54,065 nucleotides of DNA from Chlorokybus atmophyticus (lineage: Eukaryota; Streptophyta; Chlorokybophyceae; Chlorokybales; Chlorokybaceae), in NCBI GenBank assembly GCA_009103225.1, contig RHPI01000638.1, positions 1 to 54,065 of the forward strand, in the 5' to 3' direction. The notes below the pieces were generated by a model. The model was not told the origin of the DNA, made no database searches, and was given only the letters and a program-made list of their open reading frames with translations. Positions 11,583 to 23,150 of the stretch are shown here, one piece after another; the first letter of the stretch is position 1; every line of letters begins with the position of its first letter. Both the position numbers and the translations under genes were made by a program.

Positions 11583-13421
11583 GATGGTTGATCAGTATTA
11601 CTTAAGTGGCGTTTTGAGGGTCAGTGTATGGGTGCTTCGTGCACATCATTAATTGACACAGGTGCAAACCACAATTTGGTGGAACACGCTTGGGTGAAAA
11701 GAAATAACATCACATTCACACCAGTCGCATCGTATGTACGAGCAGCTGCTTCTACTCTTAATGCTTTATGAGAAGTGATAGGACGCTTTGTTATTGCCGG
11801 TTGTAAAACACATACCACATTTATTGTGGTGAACATTGGGATTCCCGGTGTTAACTTTGTGTTAGGTGAAATGTGGCAAACCGAAGCAAGTATGCTACTT
11901 AATGCTCAAAATGGCACGTGCACTTTGAGGAGGGGGAAACGATCTTTCACCTTGAAAGTGGCACATGTGGTACATGATAACAAGCATACTACTCCACTTC
12001 TCTCCGCTATGCAACTTAAGCGTTGCATGCACAAACGAGAGGAAATGTACTTGTTACACTTACATGAGGTAACAACACCCAAAAACGATGGTGTACAAGA
12101 CCCCGTTGTGCAATCACTTACACAGCAGTATGCTGGTGTTTTTCAGGAAGAACTCCATGAGCTCCCTCCTGATAAAAACATTCACCACACCATCCCACTC
12201 GAAGAGGGAGCTAAGCCACCATGGCGTCCTATTTATAGGCTAAGTCCTTTAGAGCATGCGGAAATGGAAAAGCAGCTAAAGGAGTTGCTCGATAAAGGTT
12301 TGATTACCAAGAGTATCTCCCCATTTGGTGCACCCATTCTATTCGTGCCTAAAAAGAATGACAAGTTGCGTATGTGTGTGGATTATCGGACTTCAAATAA
12401 GGTGATTGTAAACAACAGGTACCCTTTGTCCAGAATTGATGATTTGTTTGATAGATTGTCGGGTGCAACAGTGTTTAGCACACTGGATCTGACAAGTGGT
12501 TATCATTAAATCAGGATTCCTCCTGAGGATGTGCAAAAGACAGCTTTTCGTACACCTATGGGGCATTTTGAGTATAAAGTGTTGCCCTTTGAGTTAACGA
12601 ACGCACCCACAACGTTTTAGGCAGCTATGAATGTTGTGTTTGTGGATGAGCTGTATCACTTTGTGCTCGTATCTGGATGATATTATTGTATATAGCAATA
12701 CCCGAGAGGAACACCATAAGCATTTGCAAACGGTGTCGTCAAAGTTGCAAACACAAGTTCTATGCCAATCTGTCCAAATGCAACTTTGCACAAGAAGAAC
12801 TTCCCTTTCTAGGACATGTGATTGGCAGAGACGGGTTGAAGCCTGGATTCCACAAGGTGTCGGTAGTCAAAGACTGGCCACCACCAAAAGATGTGCATCA
12901 ATTACGAGCCTTTCTAGGCTTGGCCAATTACTTCCGCAAGTTCATGCGAGGGTATTTGACTATGGCCAATGCATTAACATCTCTACAAAGTAAAGTTGTC
13001 AAATTTGGATGGACGGAAGCACATAAGAATGCCTTTTCATGCATCAAAGATGCATTGACATTGGCATCCGTGTTAGCTTTTCCAGATCCCACCAAAACCT
13101 TTTGTGATGGTCAGTGATGCATCCACCATAGGATGTGGTGCAGTTTTGCTTCAAGGCGACAAGCCGTGTGTCTATGAAAGCAAAAAATTCAACCCTGCCG
13201 AGCGTAATTACACAATCACCGAACAGGAATTACTCGGTGTTGTGCATGCGTTACGCACTTGGCGCTACTATTCAGGAGGGGTGGAATTCTCATTAATTAC
13301 GGATCACAATCCTCTTACCTTCTTTCACACGCAACAAAACCTATCCCGACGACAAGCCAGGTGGAATGAGTTCTTATCCCGTTTCACATTCACATGGCAG
13401 TATCGTCCGGACGCACATTAA
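11583..13421 (+). pseudogene. Ty3/Gypsy pol: protease, RT and RNase H, broken
   Basis: The protease has LIDTGANHNLV (DTG active site, about 11651). The RT starts at about 12150 ([42 protein letters not shown]) and contains YLDD at about 12673. The RNase H has VSDASTIGCGAVL, YTITEQELLGVVHALRTWR and ITDHNPLTFF. This domain order is Ty3/Gypsy, not Copia. Stops or frame changes occur near 11769, 12507, 12618, 12670 and 13115. After RPDAH (13421) only weak similarity remains, and no integrase is visible. With the gag at 7.2-8.0 kb it forms one Gypsy copy interrupted by piggyBac. Confidence 0.88.
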
Positions 13422-14307
13422 TTATCCATACCTAAGCAATCCAGGCACGACATCTACTATACAAGGCATGCATACAAGTGATACCCAACATAGCCCAACC
13501 ACAATCAGTCCAAGCAGCACAAACCGAGTGTTAAAAATCCGACAATTTTATAACTGACTCAGTAAACCCCGTCGAATTTAGCAGAATAAGACCAATCGAT
13601 CTGTACTCCACATCAAGTCCACCGCAACGGCGACCATTGCAAGGGTGCTCTCGTTGTGCGCTGAGGTCCTCAGCAGGAAGGCCGTGTACACTCTACTACT
13701 AGAGAGTGACACACTCGCAATTTGTCTGTCAAATCTTGCAATGGGGGTGCCCTGTATCCCGTTTTCATTTGTGTTCGTACACGTGAATGACACGATGTCA
13801 CCTGACTTTGTGTTGTAATCAGGCTAGTAGAGCTAGTGCAACAAGAGAGACCAGACGAGAGCAACACAAGCAAGCATGTGTGTGCGGCATTAAGATATGG
13901 CAGTCTAACATGGAATAACCTACATTATTATCAGACCAAGGTTTAGTACATAGCAAAAGCACCTCTAGAGTCGCCTAGTGGCGGGCTAACAGCTATCTTT
14001 GGCGTCTAACTACCAAAACCGTCGCCCAACTGCCATAACCGTTAAATCAACCGACTCTGACTGTCAGACCCGCCACACCGATTATAAAACCCATCAGATT
14101 AATTGTTAGACCTGCCAGTCTTGCCGCCCAGACTGTCAATATTGCCAGACCAGCCGTCAAGACCGCCAAGTGTAATATCTATCCTCAAGTCCAACCCCAA
14201 CAAACCGCTAAGTCATGTGTTTAGTCTCAAGTCCGACTTAAACCAGCACCATACAGCTCCTAATAGCACAATAACACAACAAGCTGACCAAACAGTTCCG
14301 AACTAAG
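13422..14307. other. Non-coding remains between Gypsy pol and the second Copia element
   Basis: No gene is visible. The first part may be decayed Gypsy 3' sequence. From about 13990 to 14170 the DNA is made of irregular CCGCC/CCGTC/CAGAC words with no clear unit. TCCTT at 14308-14312 is the target duplication of the Copia element that follows. Confidence 0.5.
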
Positions 14308-14312
14308 TCCTT
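14308..14312 (+). repeat. Target site duplication TCCTT (left)
   Basis: It is identical to 33057-33061 on the other side of the 3' LTR. Five base pairs is the usual Copia duplication length. Confidence 0.85.
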
Positions 14313-14984
14313 TGTTGGAGTTTAGGACCAGGTTTAGCCATCCTTAGACTCTAGTCAGCTTAGTCTAGCTAAGTGTTCGAGTTTAGGACCAGGTTTAGCC
14401 GTTCCTAGACTCCAGTCAGCTTAGTCTAGCTAAGTGTTGGAGTTCAGGACCAGATTTAACCGTCCTTAGACTCCAGTCAGCTTAGTCTAGCTAAGTGGTA
14501 GAGTTTAGGAGCAGGTTTAGCCGTCCTCGGACTCCAGTCAGCTTAGTCTAACTAAGTGTTGGAGTTTAGGACCAGGTTTAGCCGTCCTTAGACTCCGGTC
14601 AGCTTGGTCTAGCCAAGTACTCATAACTTTCGTACTTGGTAGACTCGAGTCCTGACCGTTTCGTTAGAAACCGTCAATTCTAACAGTTTAGGGTTAGGGT
14701 TAGACCGTTTAAGACTGTTTTTGGGTCTTATGCTGACTAGACCCGCCTTGTATACTATTTTGAGCTTGTAGTGTTGACCATTATTGAGTACAAAGGGACG
14801 CTCACACACGTTTAATATGGTTTAATTTGCTTGTACTTAAGTCTGGTGGCGGCGGAAGCCTTAGCCTGGGCGTGGTCTAGTCTGCACTTGCGTCTGGTCT
14901 GGCGTGGTCTAGTCTGATCTTTTTCTGCTTGCACAGACGGTTTGAGGGTGTTGTGTCTACGCTTAGGAAGCTTGCATCTCAACA
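14313..14984 (+). repeat. 5' LTR of the second Copia element
   Basis: The first half is made of about five tandem units of roughly 61 bp (starts near 14313, 14374, 14434, 14496 and 14557), each containing GGTTTAGCC, TTAGACTCCAGTCAGC and TTAGTCTAGCTAAG. The same array opens the 3' LTR. The second half is unique. TTTAGGGTTAGGGTTAG at 14687-14703 is a short telomere-like run absent from the 3' LTR. Confidence 0.9.
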
Positions 14985-14998
14985 GGTTATGGGCCCAC
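14985..14998 (+). promoter_or_regulatory. Primer-binding site for an initiator tRNA-Met fragment
   Basis: GGTTATGGGCCCAC directly follows the LTR. It is complementary to the anticodon stem-loop of eukaryotic initiator tRNA-Met (GGGCCCATAACC), not to its 3' end. This is the half-tRNA priming mode known from Drosophila copia and yeast Ty5. Confidence 0.8.
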
Positions 14999-15160
14999 AT
15001 ACGCTGGGTTAAAAGCTTGTCTAGACATCTTGGCGGAAGTGTGCACTTTGGTAGCAAGGGTTATTTTTAGTATGCCGTTTGATGCTAGACTATGGAGGTC
15101 TGAGAGCTTAAAACTGCTGCTGTTTGCTAAAACTGCCAATTCTCAGCAGGGGGCTTTACT

Positions 15161-15740
15161 ATGACGACCAGCTACGACAAGGTGGTGATTGAGCCATTGG
15201 GAGATGACAACTACAACACATGGAGCAGCCGCATGAAGTGGTTGTTCGAGCACAAGAGCTTGTGGGACTTCGTGAACCCGGAGGAGGCTGACCCCCTACC
15301 CACAAGCCGAAGCGCTGTCTGGAAGCAAAACTCTAGGAAAGCACTTGCACTCATTACTTTGAACGTGAGAGAGTTCCATCTGGTGACAATAGATGCTTGC
15401 TCCACTGCTAGAGAGGCATGGGAGAAGTTGTCTGATTCTTTCAAGGCTAAGAACAATGTCAGGCGTGTCCAGCTTAGGCGTGATCTGAATGCTTTGAGGA
15501 AAGACTCAAGTGAACCTGTCACCAAGTACTTTGCAAGGGCAAGAGAGCTTTGGAAGGACGTTTTGGGCGTGGGCTGCCAGTTGCAGAAGCTGAGCTTGTT
15601 TGGGCTGTACTTTCTGGACTTCCAGACTTGCCAGAGTTTGACACCTTACGGTGTTGTAAGGTCTTGACACTGATCCCACGTTGGATGAGGTGATGCCAAG
15701 GCTACTTCAAGTTGAGCAAAGGCTGAAGAAGAAGGAGGAG
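15161..15740 (+). pseudogene. Copia gag (UBN2-type), broken
   Basis: The start MTTSYDKVVIEPLGDDNY and the following YNTWSSRMKWLFEHKSLWDFV are typical of the Copia Gag head, followed by AREAWEKLSDSFKA and LRRDLNALRK helices. The main frame stops at 15667, and Gag homology continues in another frame (DPTLDEVMPRLLQVEQRLKKKEEA up to about 15745). It would form the capsid in the cytoplasm. The start codon follows the leader after the primer-binding site and is the first ATG in frame with the homology. Confidence 0.82.
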
Positions 15741-15747
15741 GCTTGAG

Positions 15748-16344
15748 ATGCAGTCGCTTTTGCTATTTCCAAGCATGGTTACAGCTCTACCCAGGTCAGG
15801 CGCTGGTTCTTCAGGCCAGAGCGGTTTATCAGGCCAGGGCGGTAAAAAGAAGAAGAAACGCAAGTGCAGCTACAATGGCAAGCTTGGGCATGATGTGGAG
15901 AAGTGTTGGAAGAAGCATGGAAAGCCAGGAGAGGGGCAAAACAAGGAGAAACCCGTGGCTTTCACTACCAGTGCTTCCATCCCGGTCCAGACCTGGGCTT
16001 TAGACTCGGGGGCTACTTCTCACATGACTACAAACAGGTTTGCCACCTGCCAGACCCTGGACAAGCCCATGTCGGCGGGGTTCGCATTGAAGGGAAGCGT
16101 GATGGCTTCTACTGGTCGGGGCAATGTCATCTTTAATTGCTAAGTTGAGGGGTCAACAAGGTAAGTGCAGCTTAAGGATGTTCTTTTTGTGCATGAGGTT
16201 GCTGCGAGTCTATTCTCAGTCAAGGCTGCTGCTCGTGCTGGTGCCAAGATTAAGTTTGAGGGAGTTAGAGGCTGCATATTGCTTGGTGGCGTGAAGCACC
16301 TTGAGGCTTTAAGTCAGGGAGGAGGTTTATACCTTGTTCGGAAA
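15748..16344 (+). pseudogene. Copia nucleocapsid knuckle and protease, broken and interrupted
   Basis: A Ser/Gly-rich stretch leads to a basic zinc knuckle, KCSYNGKLGHDVEKC, in which the second Cys of the CCHC pattern is replaced by Asn. The protease follows with WALDSGATSHMT (DSG active site). A stop ends this frame at 16143. The next frame (16165 on) carries VLFVHEVAASLFSVKAAARAG, the usual link to the integrase region, and reads GGGLYLVR up to the insertion at 16345. Joined across the insertion, the frame continues directly into the integrase at 29643. Confidence 0.8.
16340..16344 (+). repeat. Putative target duplication GGAAA (left)
   Basis: GGAAA here and GGAAG at 29638-29642 flank the inserted fragment. 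Removing one copy together with the insert restores the Copia frame (LVRKTSVQALVAA), which supports these limits. One base differs. Confidence 0.65.
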
Positions 16345-16476
16345 TGTTAAGATTTGCATACTATGGATCATGCATGGAGTTGGTGCAAGCACAAGCACAC
16401 ACACTCTACTAGAGCATACACACAAGGCTGATGCAAAAAAGGCGGTCTAAGGATTACAACAAAGTCACACCGCGGG

Positions 16477-16482
16477 CTTTGG
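16477..16482 (+). repeat. Putative target duplication CTTTGG (left)
   Basis: This matches CTTTGT at 28871-28876 except for the last base. The two flank the inverted terminal repeats of the 12.4-kb DNA element. Confidence 0.55.
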
Positions 16483-16537
16483 CGTGCCGCACGATCCTGG
16501 GGGACAACTTGTGGACGAAACAGTTGTTTGCAAACGA
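16483..16537 (+). repeat. Left terminal inverted repeat of the 12.4-kb element
   Basis: CGTGCCGCACGATCC begins the repeat. It pairs with 28816-28870 read on the minus strand, with a one-base gap after GATCC and two further small differences in the first 45 bases. Confidence 0.72.
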
Positions 16538-17121
16538 TGTATGATTCTTGTGTTTGCAGAAAACATCTACCACCTTGTTGGAAATTGTTTGCCAACAGTC
16601 GCGCAAACATGTTGCAAAAGCTTTGCCAACAGATGCACATTCAGGGCGCAGTTTCATGTGATTTACACGAAATTTGTAAAACGTGAAGTTGTAAAGACTT
16701 AGCCAACGGATGCACATAAAGGGTGCAGCTGCACATGTTAGATGAGGGTTGTTTGAATGTTGTACTCATCAAAACTTTGCCAACAGCAATGTTTCATATT
16801 TCATAATACCTGTCACAAACCGACACGACAACATGCTGTTGCTGCCTTAGTTGGTCAATGTTTGCCAACGGTGCGGAGGTCATATCAACAATTTGCAAAG
16901 CATCCAAGTCGACTGCTCGATTGTGTGACAGCCATCATTATGAGTGTTCATACCGGCTACTAAAGCACATTTAAGATCATCTCATGGTGCTTGTCGCGAA
17001 TTACAAAGACAGACTCTTTGATTTTTTTGCATGTCATCCTCGCTGAGATGCATCTCTCTTGCTTCTGCTCTCGACTTTCTTGAACCGTTGGAATCCGTGC
17101 TACGCACCTCAATAGGTTCAC

Positions 17122-19956
17122 CTATATTCTGGCAGGCTTTTGTGGCTGGGGCGGTAGGAAACATAAGTACCTCCTGGGATATTTTGCCGCTGTCACAATA
17201 GAGTCATCAACTCTACGAAAGTAGACGCCTGTGACATATAGTGTGTCTGGAGGTATAATGACACCATAAGCGTCCGGCCTCGTCGACTTGGCTGTGCTTG
17301 TGGCCACTTGTTTGGTGCATTGTAAAACCCAATATGGTGCAGAGGCCTGATACTCATCTGAGCATTTATCAGCAGCTACCACAAATGTGTCTCCGACGCT
17401 TAAGGAGAGCGCCAACGCCTCTTGGTTTGTGAACAGCAACTGCACATGGCACATGTTATGACACTTACAAGCCGACGTACAGAAGTGTAGCACTCACATC
17501 TTGCTCAATCTCTTCTCCGTCTTCCTCACTTGCGATCAACTTTTGTCGCTGCCATTTGGGAACGTGAGACTTGTTAACATGGTGGTTGTAGTCTTCGTCT
17601 AGGCAGCTGCTGCAGAAGCACGAGAACCTTCGGAAAGTAAAGCGATCTACTTCTCCAGTTCCCTTCATGCATTGAAATTGCAGAGTGCCTGGCACTAAGC
17701 GATAGGAGTGCCCGGTTTTCTTGTGATCCACCTCTTCAAGTTTGACAAGATGCCCAAAACGTTTTTAAGCTTTTGCTTGCTCTTCACGGGCTGTATATGA
17801 TGACTCCGCTCCTCGGCTAAGCACCTTTTGCGCATAATGAACTGTTGTTTCGGCATCAAAATCGCAGCACCTTTTTCGCTAGCCCTATATAGGTGCCGTT
17901 TCAGTGTTCCTCCTTGACCATCATGTTCACCCTTGCCTTGACAAGGATAATGCCATTCCATATGTATCGTGTTGAACTCGTCTACTTCCGTGTCCATGGA
18001 CGCCAAGTACCCATCCGGGGCGCTGTACTGAGCAACTTGCGCGAAATGGTTGGCACATTTGTGCTGCACTGCACAGTTGTCACTCCAGCTGATGACCTTC
18101 TGCATGTCTACGCCTCTCTCTCTTTAGTCCCTGAGCAACCGCTTCATGCAATAGCGTACAAAGAAGGAGTCCTTTTTAAGATCATCGGATATCCAAAAGT
18201 GAACCTGCATAGTGATCAAATGCTGACACCCCTTCTTATCTGCTGGCAAAGTTTGACCAATACGCGGGTTTGCGAGCTCACCTCTTTGATGCGCACCGGC
18301 TGTTGTCTGTTGATGTCTCACCATCGACATGATCTTGAGCGTGACGATAGATGAGTTCCACCAAGATCGCCATTGAGCGGTTTGCAAAATGCTGCTGCAT
18401 GAGCTCGTTGCTTGGCTTGAAAGCATAGTTCCCAGAGAAGTCAATGATACCAACGATGGTGCCTTGACAAAAGGTTTGCAAGCACTGTCTCTGCTGCTCT
18501 GCTTGCCACTGCGACAAGAAGAAGTGGAGCTTAAAGTCCTTCAGCTGCTTCTGCAAGCGGCTGATAAATTCAATAAAGGTCATCAGCTGCTTGAGAAAAT
18601 CTACTCTTGCGTACTCTGTGGCTTCACCGTTCTTTGCTTTGCCTGGCTGCATGCGCTTTACGTAGAGCCTGGGTTGTAGCAGTTGATGCTTATCTGCTCG
18701 CTCTAACGGGCATGTTGGGAATCTAATCTAGCAGCAGTACAGCGATCTCCAGAAATACAGAGGTGATTGTAGTAAACGCCGTCCATTTCTTTCTTCTCGC
18801 AAGAAGTACAGTCGAGCAAGCCGGTAATTGACGAGCCCGACTTCGGTGATTTCAATAAATGGCACTTTGTATAGATACGACATCTGCAGCGGTGTCGGCA
18901 CGTGCAGTCTTTTTGGACCTACATGCTGTTACATCTTAAAGCGCATAATGACAACCCACACATGCATCGTAACTAGTCTTACGGGACACACAATGCATTG
19001 GCATCTGCATTTTACGTGCTTTCTCTGCCGGAAAGATAAACCCATCACAAGCTCCTTCATCTCAGTGTGCTGCGAACACACGCATACGTGCCGCACGTCG
19101 CGACCTCTTACATAGTACGGCTTGACCTTCTCGAAAACTCGTTGATGCACGTCGATATCTGAATTTTCAACTCGGAACTTGAGGTACAGTGCCGTTTGTG
19201 TAGTGCCTCCATAAAAAGGCTTGGTGACGTACTCGCCAGCTAGTCTTTTGCCGGTGGACGTACGCAGCAACATCTTATCACGCTTGCATGCAGACTCTCT
19301 GGTGTTCATGATCCAAAATTCTCCGATCTTTTTACATATCTCTGATGTCACCCTTTCTTTTCGTGCACGGCGCCCTCGAGTGCTCCAGTCGTATGTTGTT
19401 TTTAATAGAATCTATGACGGCGTATGTTGAGCACAGAAGCAACCTCGCAAACTCGTGCCGAAGAACCGTTGGCAAGTAATGATCTTGCTGCTTTTATTGT
19501 AACATTCCTTGCCGTCCTATGCGCATTGGAGCGGGAGCTCTTGACGCTGTTGTATGACGACTTGAACATGTTGGATATCGTTTTGTGCGCTGAAGCTTTT
19601 TTTACAATCTCCAAATAGCTATCTTGAGCGACGGCTGCTGCATTCTTTAGTTCTTTTATCCGGGATCTCAGAATGTTGGCTTTGATGGTGTCATCTCCTT
19701 GGCAGATTTGTTCGAGTACATCTTGCATTGCGGCAACTGACTGCTTGACTCGGTATCCCTTTGCTCTTTGTCGTCCTCCTTGAGATTGGGACCCATTATT
19801 CGCAGACCTGCCATGAGATGGCAAAATTATACCAACAACGCAGGCTGTAAAGGTGAGTGAAGGCGAAGCTTGCTGACCTAATTTGAGTTGGTTAAATTTT
19901 ACCAACAACACAGGCAATGAATGCAACAAGAGCCGTCGAGTCTTGCGCTGACACAA
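17122..19956 (-). pseudogene. Transposase-like gene of the 12.4-kb element, multi-exon, with frame breaks
   Basis: Read from right to left: a basic helical N-terminus (about 19811-19417); a segment with FWIMNTRESACKRDK, LYLKFRVEN and KVKPYYVRGRD followed by Cys/His motifs (19400-19016); a Cys-rich exon (LLDCTSCEKKEMDGVYY, about 18884-18690); IIDFSGNYAFKPSNELMQQHF (18652-18300); SWSDNCAVQHKCANHF and WHYPCQGKGEHDGQGGTLKR (18105-17700); and a C-terminal Cys-rich and beta-rich part (17731-17122). The SDxxxxQxK and HGKGxxDGxGGxxKR pattern is shared by a large, poorly named group of transposon proteins in animals and protists. I infer a DDE-type nuclease with Asp in DFSGNY and SDNC. Frame changes near 19390 and 17745 suggest decay. 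Confidence 0.6.
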
Positions 19957-19989
19957 TCATCAGCACTCAAGTTGGCAGATTTCACCAGC

Positions 19990-22320
19990 AGCTACAAAGC
20001 TTTTCCCAGCTGCCAAGCTTAAACAAGCGTGCATCATCATTCTACGGTAAGCTCTATCATAGTTTTATGCTCCAGCCCGCGTAATTGCATCAATATTGAC
20101 AATATGGTCAAGCACTAGTTGTCAAAGCTTTCCCAACAATGATGTTGCTGATGGACACAAAACAAAGTGACATGGTCCATATTGGCATTATGCGTCATGA
20201 CCACTTTTGCCAACTCTGCAAGTTGTCAGCCAATGTTGTTGACAGACATAGCATGCAAGGCACAGTGCAACGCGACTGGTAGTGCCATACCTCTGGCTTT
20301 GGCTATGCACCACACCCAGCCGCCATGCGGCCGTTGTTGAACAACATCATATCTCCAGGCCCCTGCTTGTTGCCGCACCCCTCGACTCCTCAAATGTATA
20401 CGCAACCACTGCGCACAGCAATGCGTCACTATAGAGCACAGCATGCATCCGCACCACTTGCATTTGTGTTCAATAAAACCTGCACACATAGCAAATACAC
20501 ATGCCTACCTTAAACACTTTTCTACCTCACTCTTAACTGGCAATGAACACACAACTGGACCTGCCTACACGCTTCGTAGCATGACGGCACAGCAGCGGAT
20601 GTGCACGTTATACGCAAACCAAGCTTGGTACCAGTTGAACAGCAGCAACTGGGCATCTCTACATGTGCTTCGTATGTGGATCCTAGCATTCACATTGCTT
20701 AGCTGGACCTGCCTACACGCAGCATGATATGCAGCATGAAAGCTGATCCAAGCAGTGCTTACCAGCTCTGCGCTAGCTCCCTTAGCCGCCTAGCCAGCAG
20801 CCAGCATTGTAGCGCCACCGCTCACATTGTAACTAAGCAAAGGAGAAACGCGCTACTCTAGTTTTGCACAGAGGACCCAGCTGACCCGCCCCCGCCGCCG
20901 CCCTGGCCGCCACGCCCGCCGTCGCCGTAGTCGCAGTGTGTGCATGCAAGCAGTAGCATGCAGGCAGAAGCTCAGCTAAGCTCCGAAGCTGCTGGTAGCA
21001 TGCATAAGTAATTGATGTTTTGCTTTAAAATGTTAATATTTACATAATAATATATGAGGTTTACAATGCAAAGCCCCGTAAGACAATGTGCATGCGTAAC
21101 GATATGCCTAAAACTAATCTTCAATAACTTGTCATGTTACGTAGCGGAGGGCACTTGTAATTGCAAAGCTCCGTAAGACAATATGCATGCGAATCGTTAT
21201 GCCAAAAGTGAATTGTGATGTTGAAGTTGATTTATTTACGGGATAATCAATGACCGTATCACATGTCTCTAAGAGAGCGTGTAAGGTAAGCCAGGACAAG
21301 CCAAGACAAGAGAGACAATGGGACGAGACATCCACTGACAACCGCGCTAGCAACATTAATGTTTGAGTGACCGTTAGTGATTGCTCCCCACATCACCGTT
21401 ACACAACTCAAGAGTCATCAATAAAATTAATGCAATGCATTGTAACGTTCATATATGTAAACTTACGTAAATTTGAAACAATTGGCACGTTTTGTTTGTG
21501 TAACCATCTGATTGTTAGCTTGGTTTTACATCTACGCATCACCTTGCAATTGATGTGGTAATATTTGCAATGTTCACTCGAAAATGCTTATCGCATAAAG
21601 TATCGTAAGTGCGCGTCGACATGCTACGAGTATATATACATGTGTCAATCATGACACCCATGATGTGTTGTGGTTCTCATGCTTGCATACGCATAAACAA
21701 GCTCGATGAAAGCATGCACAACACAAGCTTGCGGTAATGTCTACTGTAATTGATACACACACAATGCGCATATGCAATTGCGTCTTGTTATTACATCACA
21801 TATAAACATGCACCACACCATCTTGATAGGTACATGGCATCCATTGATGTGATGTTCACATCCATGTTACAATTGTCAATCACTATGTTGTAAGCAACAC
21901 ATGCAAATAAGACTATAAACGTATGCTATAAACATATGTGTATGCCTACAACCAAATAATTGCGTAACAACTTTACGCGTGGTTAATCGTTGGGTATGTT
22001 TATGCCTAAGCATTTGCTTGAATGTTATCAACATATGATGTATATTGGGACTTATTACTATTGTACTTACTCGCATGTGTCCACAACTGATTGATGTGTA
22101 GCATTGCTACACTCACTAAGTGGTTTATGCTATGCAGCATCATCATGAGCTTAACAAGCTTAACCCTAAAACTACGAGTTGTTGTAGGGCTCACGGAGCT
22201 CGGCAAACCCTAATGTTAGACCGACAATACCTAGGAGCAAGGGCGAGCAGCAGCGCTGAGGGCAGGGGTGAGGGCGGCGAGGGCGATGGCACGGCGGCGA
22301 GGTGCGGGCGGTGAACAACG
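19990..22320. other. Non-coding middle of the 12.4-kb element
   Basis: This gap separates the divergent gene regions of the element and would hold their promoters. It is AT-rich, especially 21000-22100, with many ATGCAT-type words. I see no gene, although diverged palindromes of the 20-bp family occur near 20118 and 20190. Confidence 0.55.
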
Positions 22321-22692
22321 ATGGGGCGATCCAAGCGAAACGCCTTGAAGGACAGCCAGAAGGACAGCCAGGCCAGCGAGAAGACGGCCACAAAAAGGCA
22401 AGTTTTTAAGCTGTGAGTGCATGTTAAGAATCAGAAACAACACGAACACGAACATGCATGTTGAGAACGAGAAACAACACGAACACAAACATGCATGTTG
22501 CTGCTGGCAACCCTGCAGCAACATGCAAGTCCGTTGCTGCTTGACAACTTGTTGTATTGTTGTACTGATTGCAGCACAGTTGCAATCAATTGCAATCAGT
22601 TGCAATAGTTCGTTGCTACTTGCAACTGTGCTGCAATCACCACAATAAGTTGCCAGGTAGCGACGAACCTGCGTGCTGCAGAGTTGCCAGCA

Positions 22693-22775
22693 GCAACACG
22701 CATGTTCGTTGCTACTTGCAACTGTGCTGCAATCACCACGACAAGTTGCCAAGTAGCAACGAACATGCGTGTTGC
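22693..22775. repeat. 26-bp perfect inverted repeat in an intron-like region
   Basis: The arms 22693-22718 and 22750-22775 are exact reverse complements with a 31-nt spacer. A further partial arm follows at 22772-22799 and a diverged pair lies at about 22608-22680, so this stretch is an array of foldbacks between the first two exons of the plus-strand gene. Confidence 0.8.
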
Positions 22776-23039
22776 AACACGCATGTTCGTTGCTGCTTGA
22801 CAACTTGCATGTTGTGTGTGTTTTGTACATGTTGTCGCAAGCATGCAGTACGCGCAATTGATTCTTGAATAGATTGTCTCCTTGTCTGCTTGTCTTTCTC
22901 ACAATGACAATGACTAACGTTTTGTGGCTCTGCAGAAAGATAAGGGCGAGCGAAAACAAACGCAAAGCGGAGGCGAGCAGCAGCCGTGCCGAGGATGCCA
23001 AGAAGAAGCGGGGAGCCTCTATATAAGTACCGAACTGCT

Positions 23040-23150
23040 GCATTGCTGCTGGCAACATCAGTTGCATCAGTTGCATTGCTGCATCAGTTGCATTGCTGCA
23101 TCAGTTGCATTACTGTTTGCGTTGCTGTTGCATTGCTGCTGGGCTACCGC
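23040..23150 (+). repeat. Tandem CATCAGTTGCATTGCTG repeat
   Basis: An 18-bp unit (GCATCAGTTGCATTGCT) is repeated about three times in a row, followed by diverged GTTGC words. It lies in an intron-like part of the plus-strand gene region. Confidence 0.7.
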
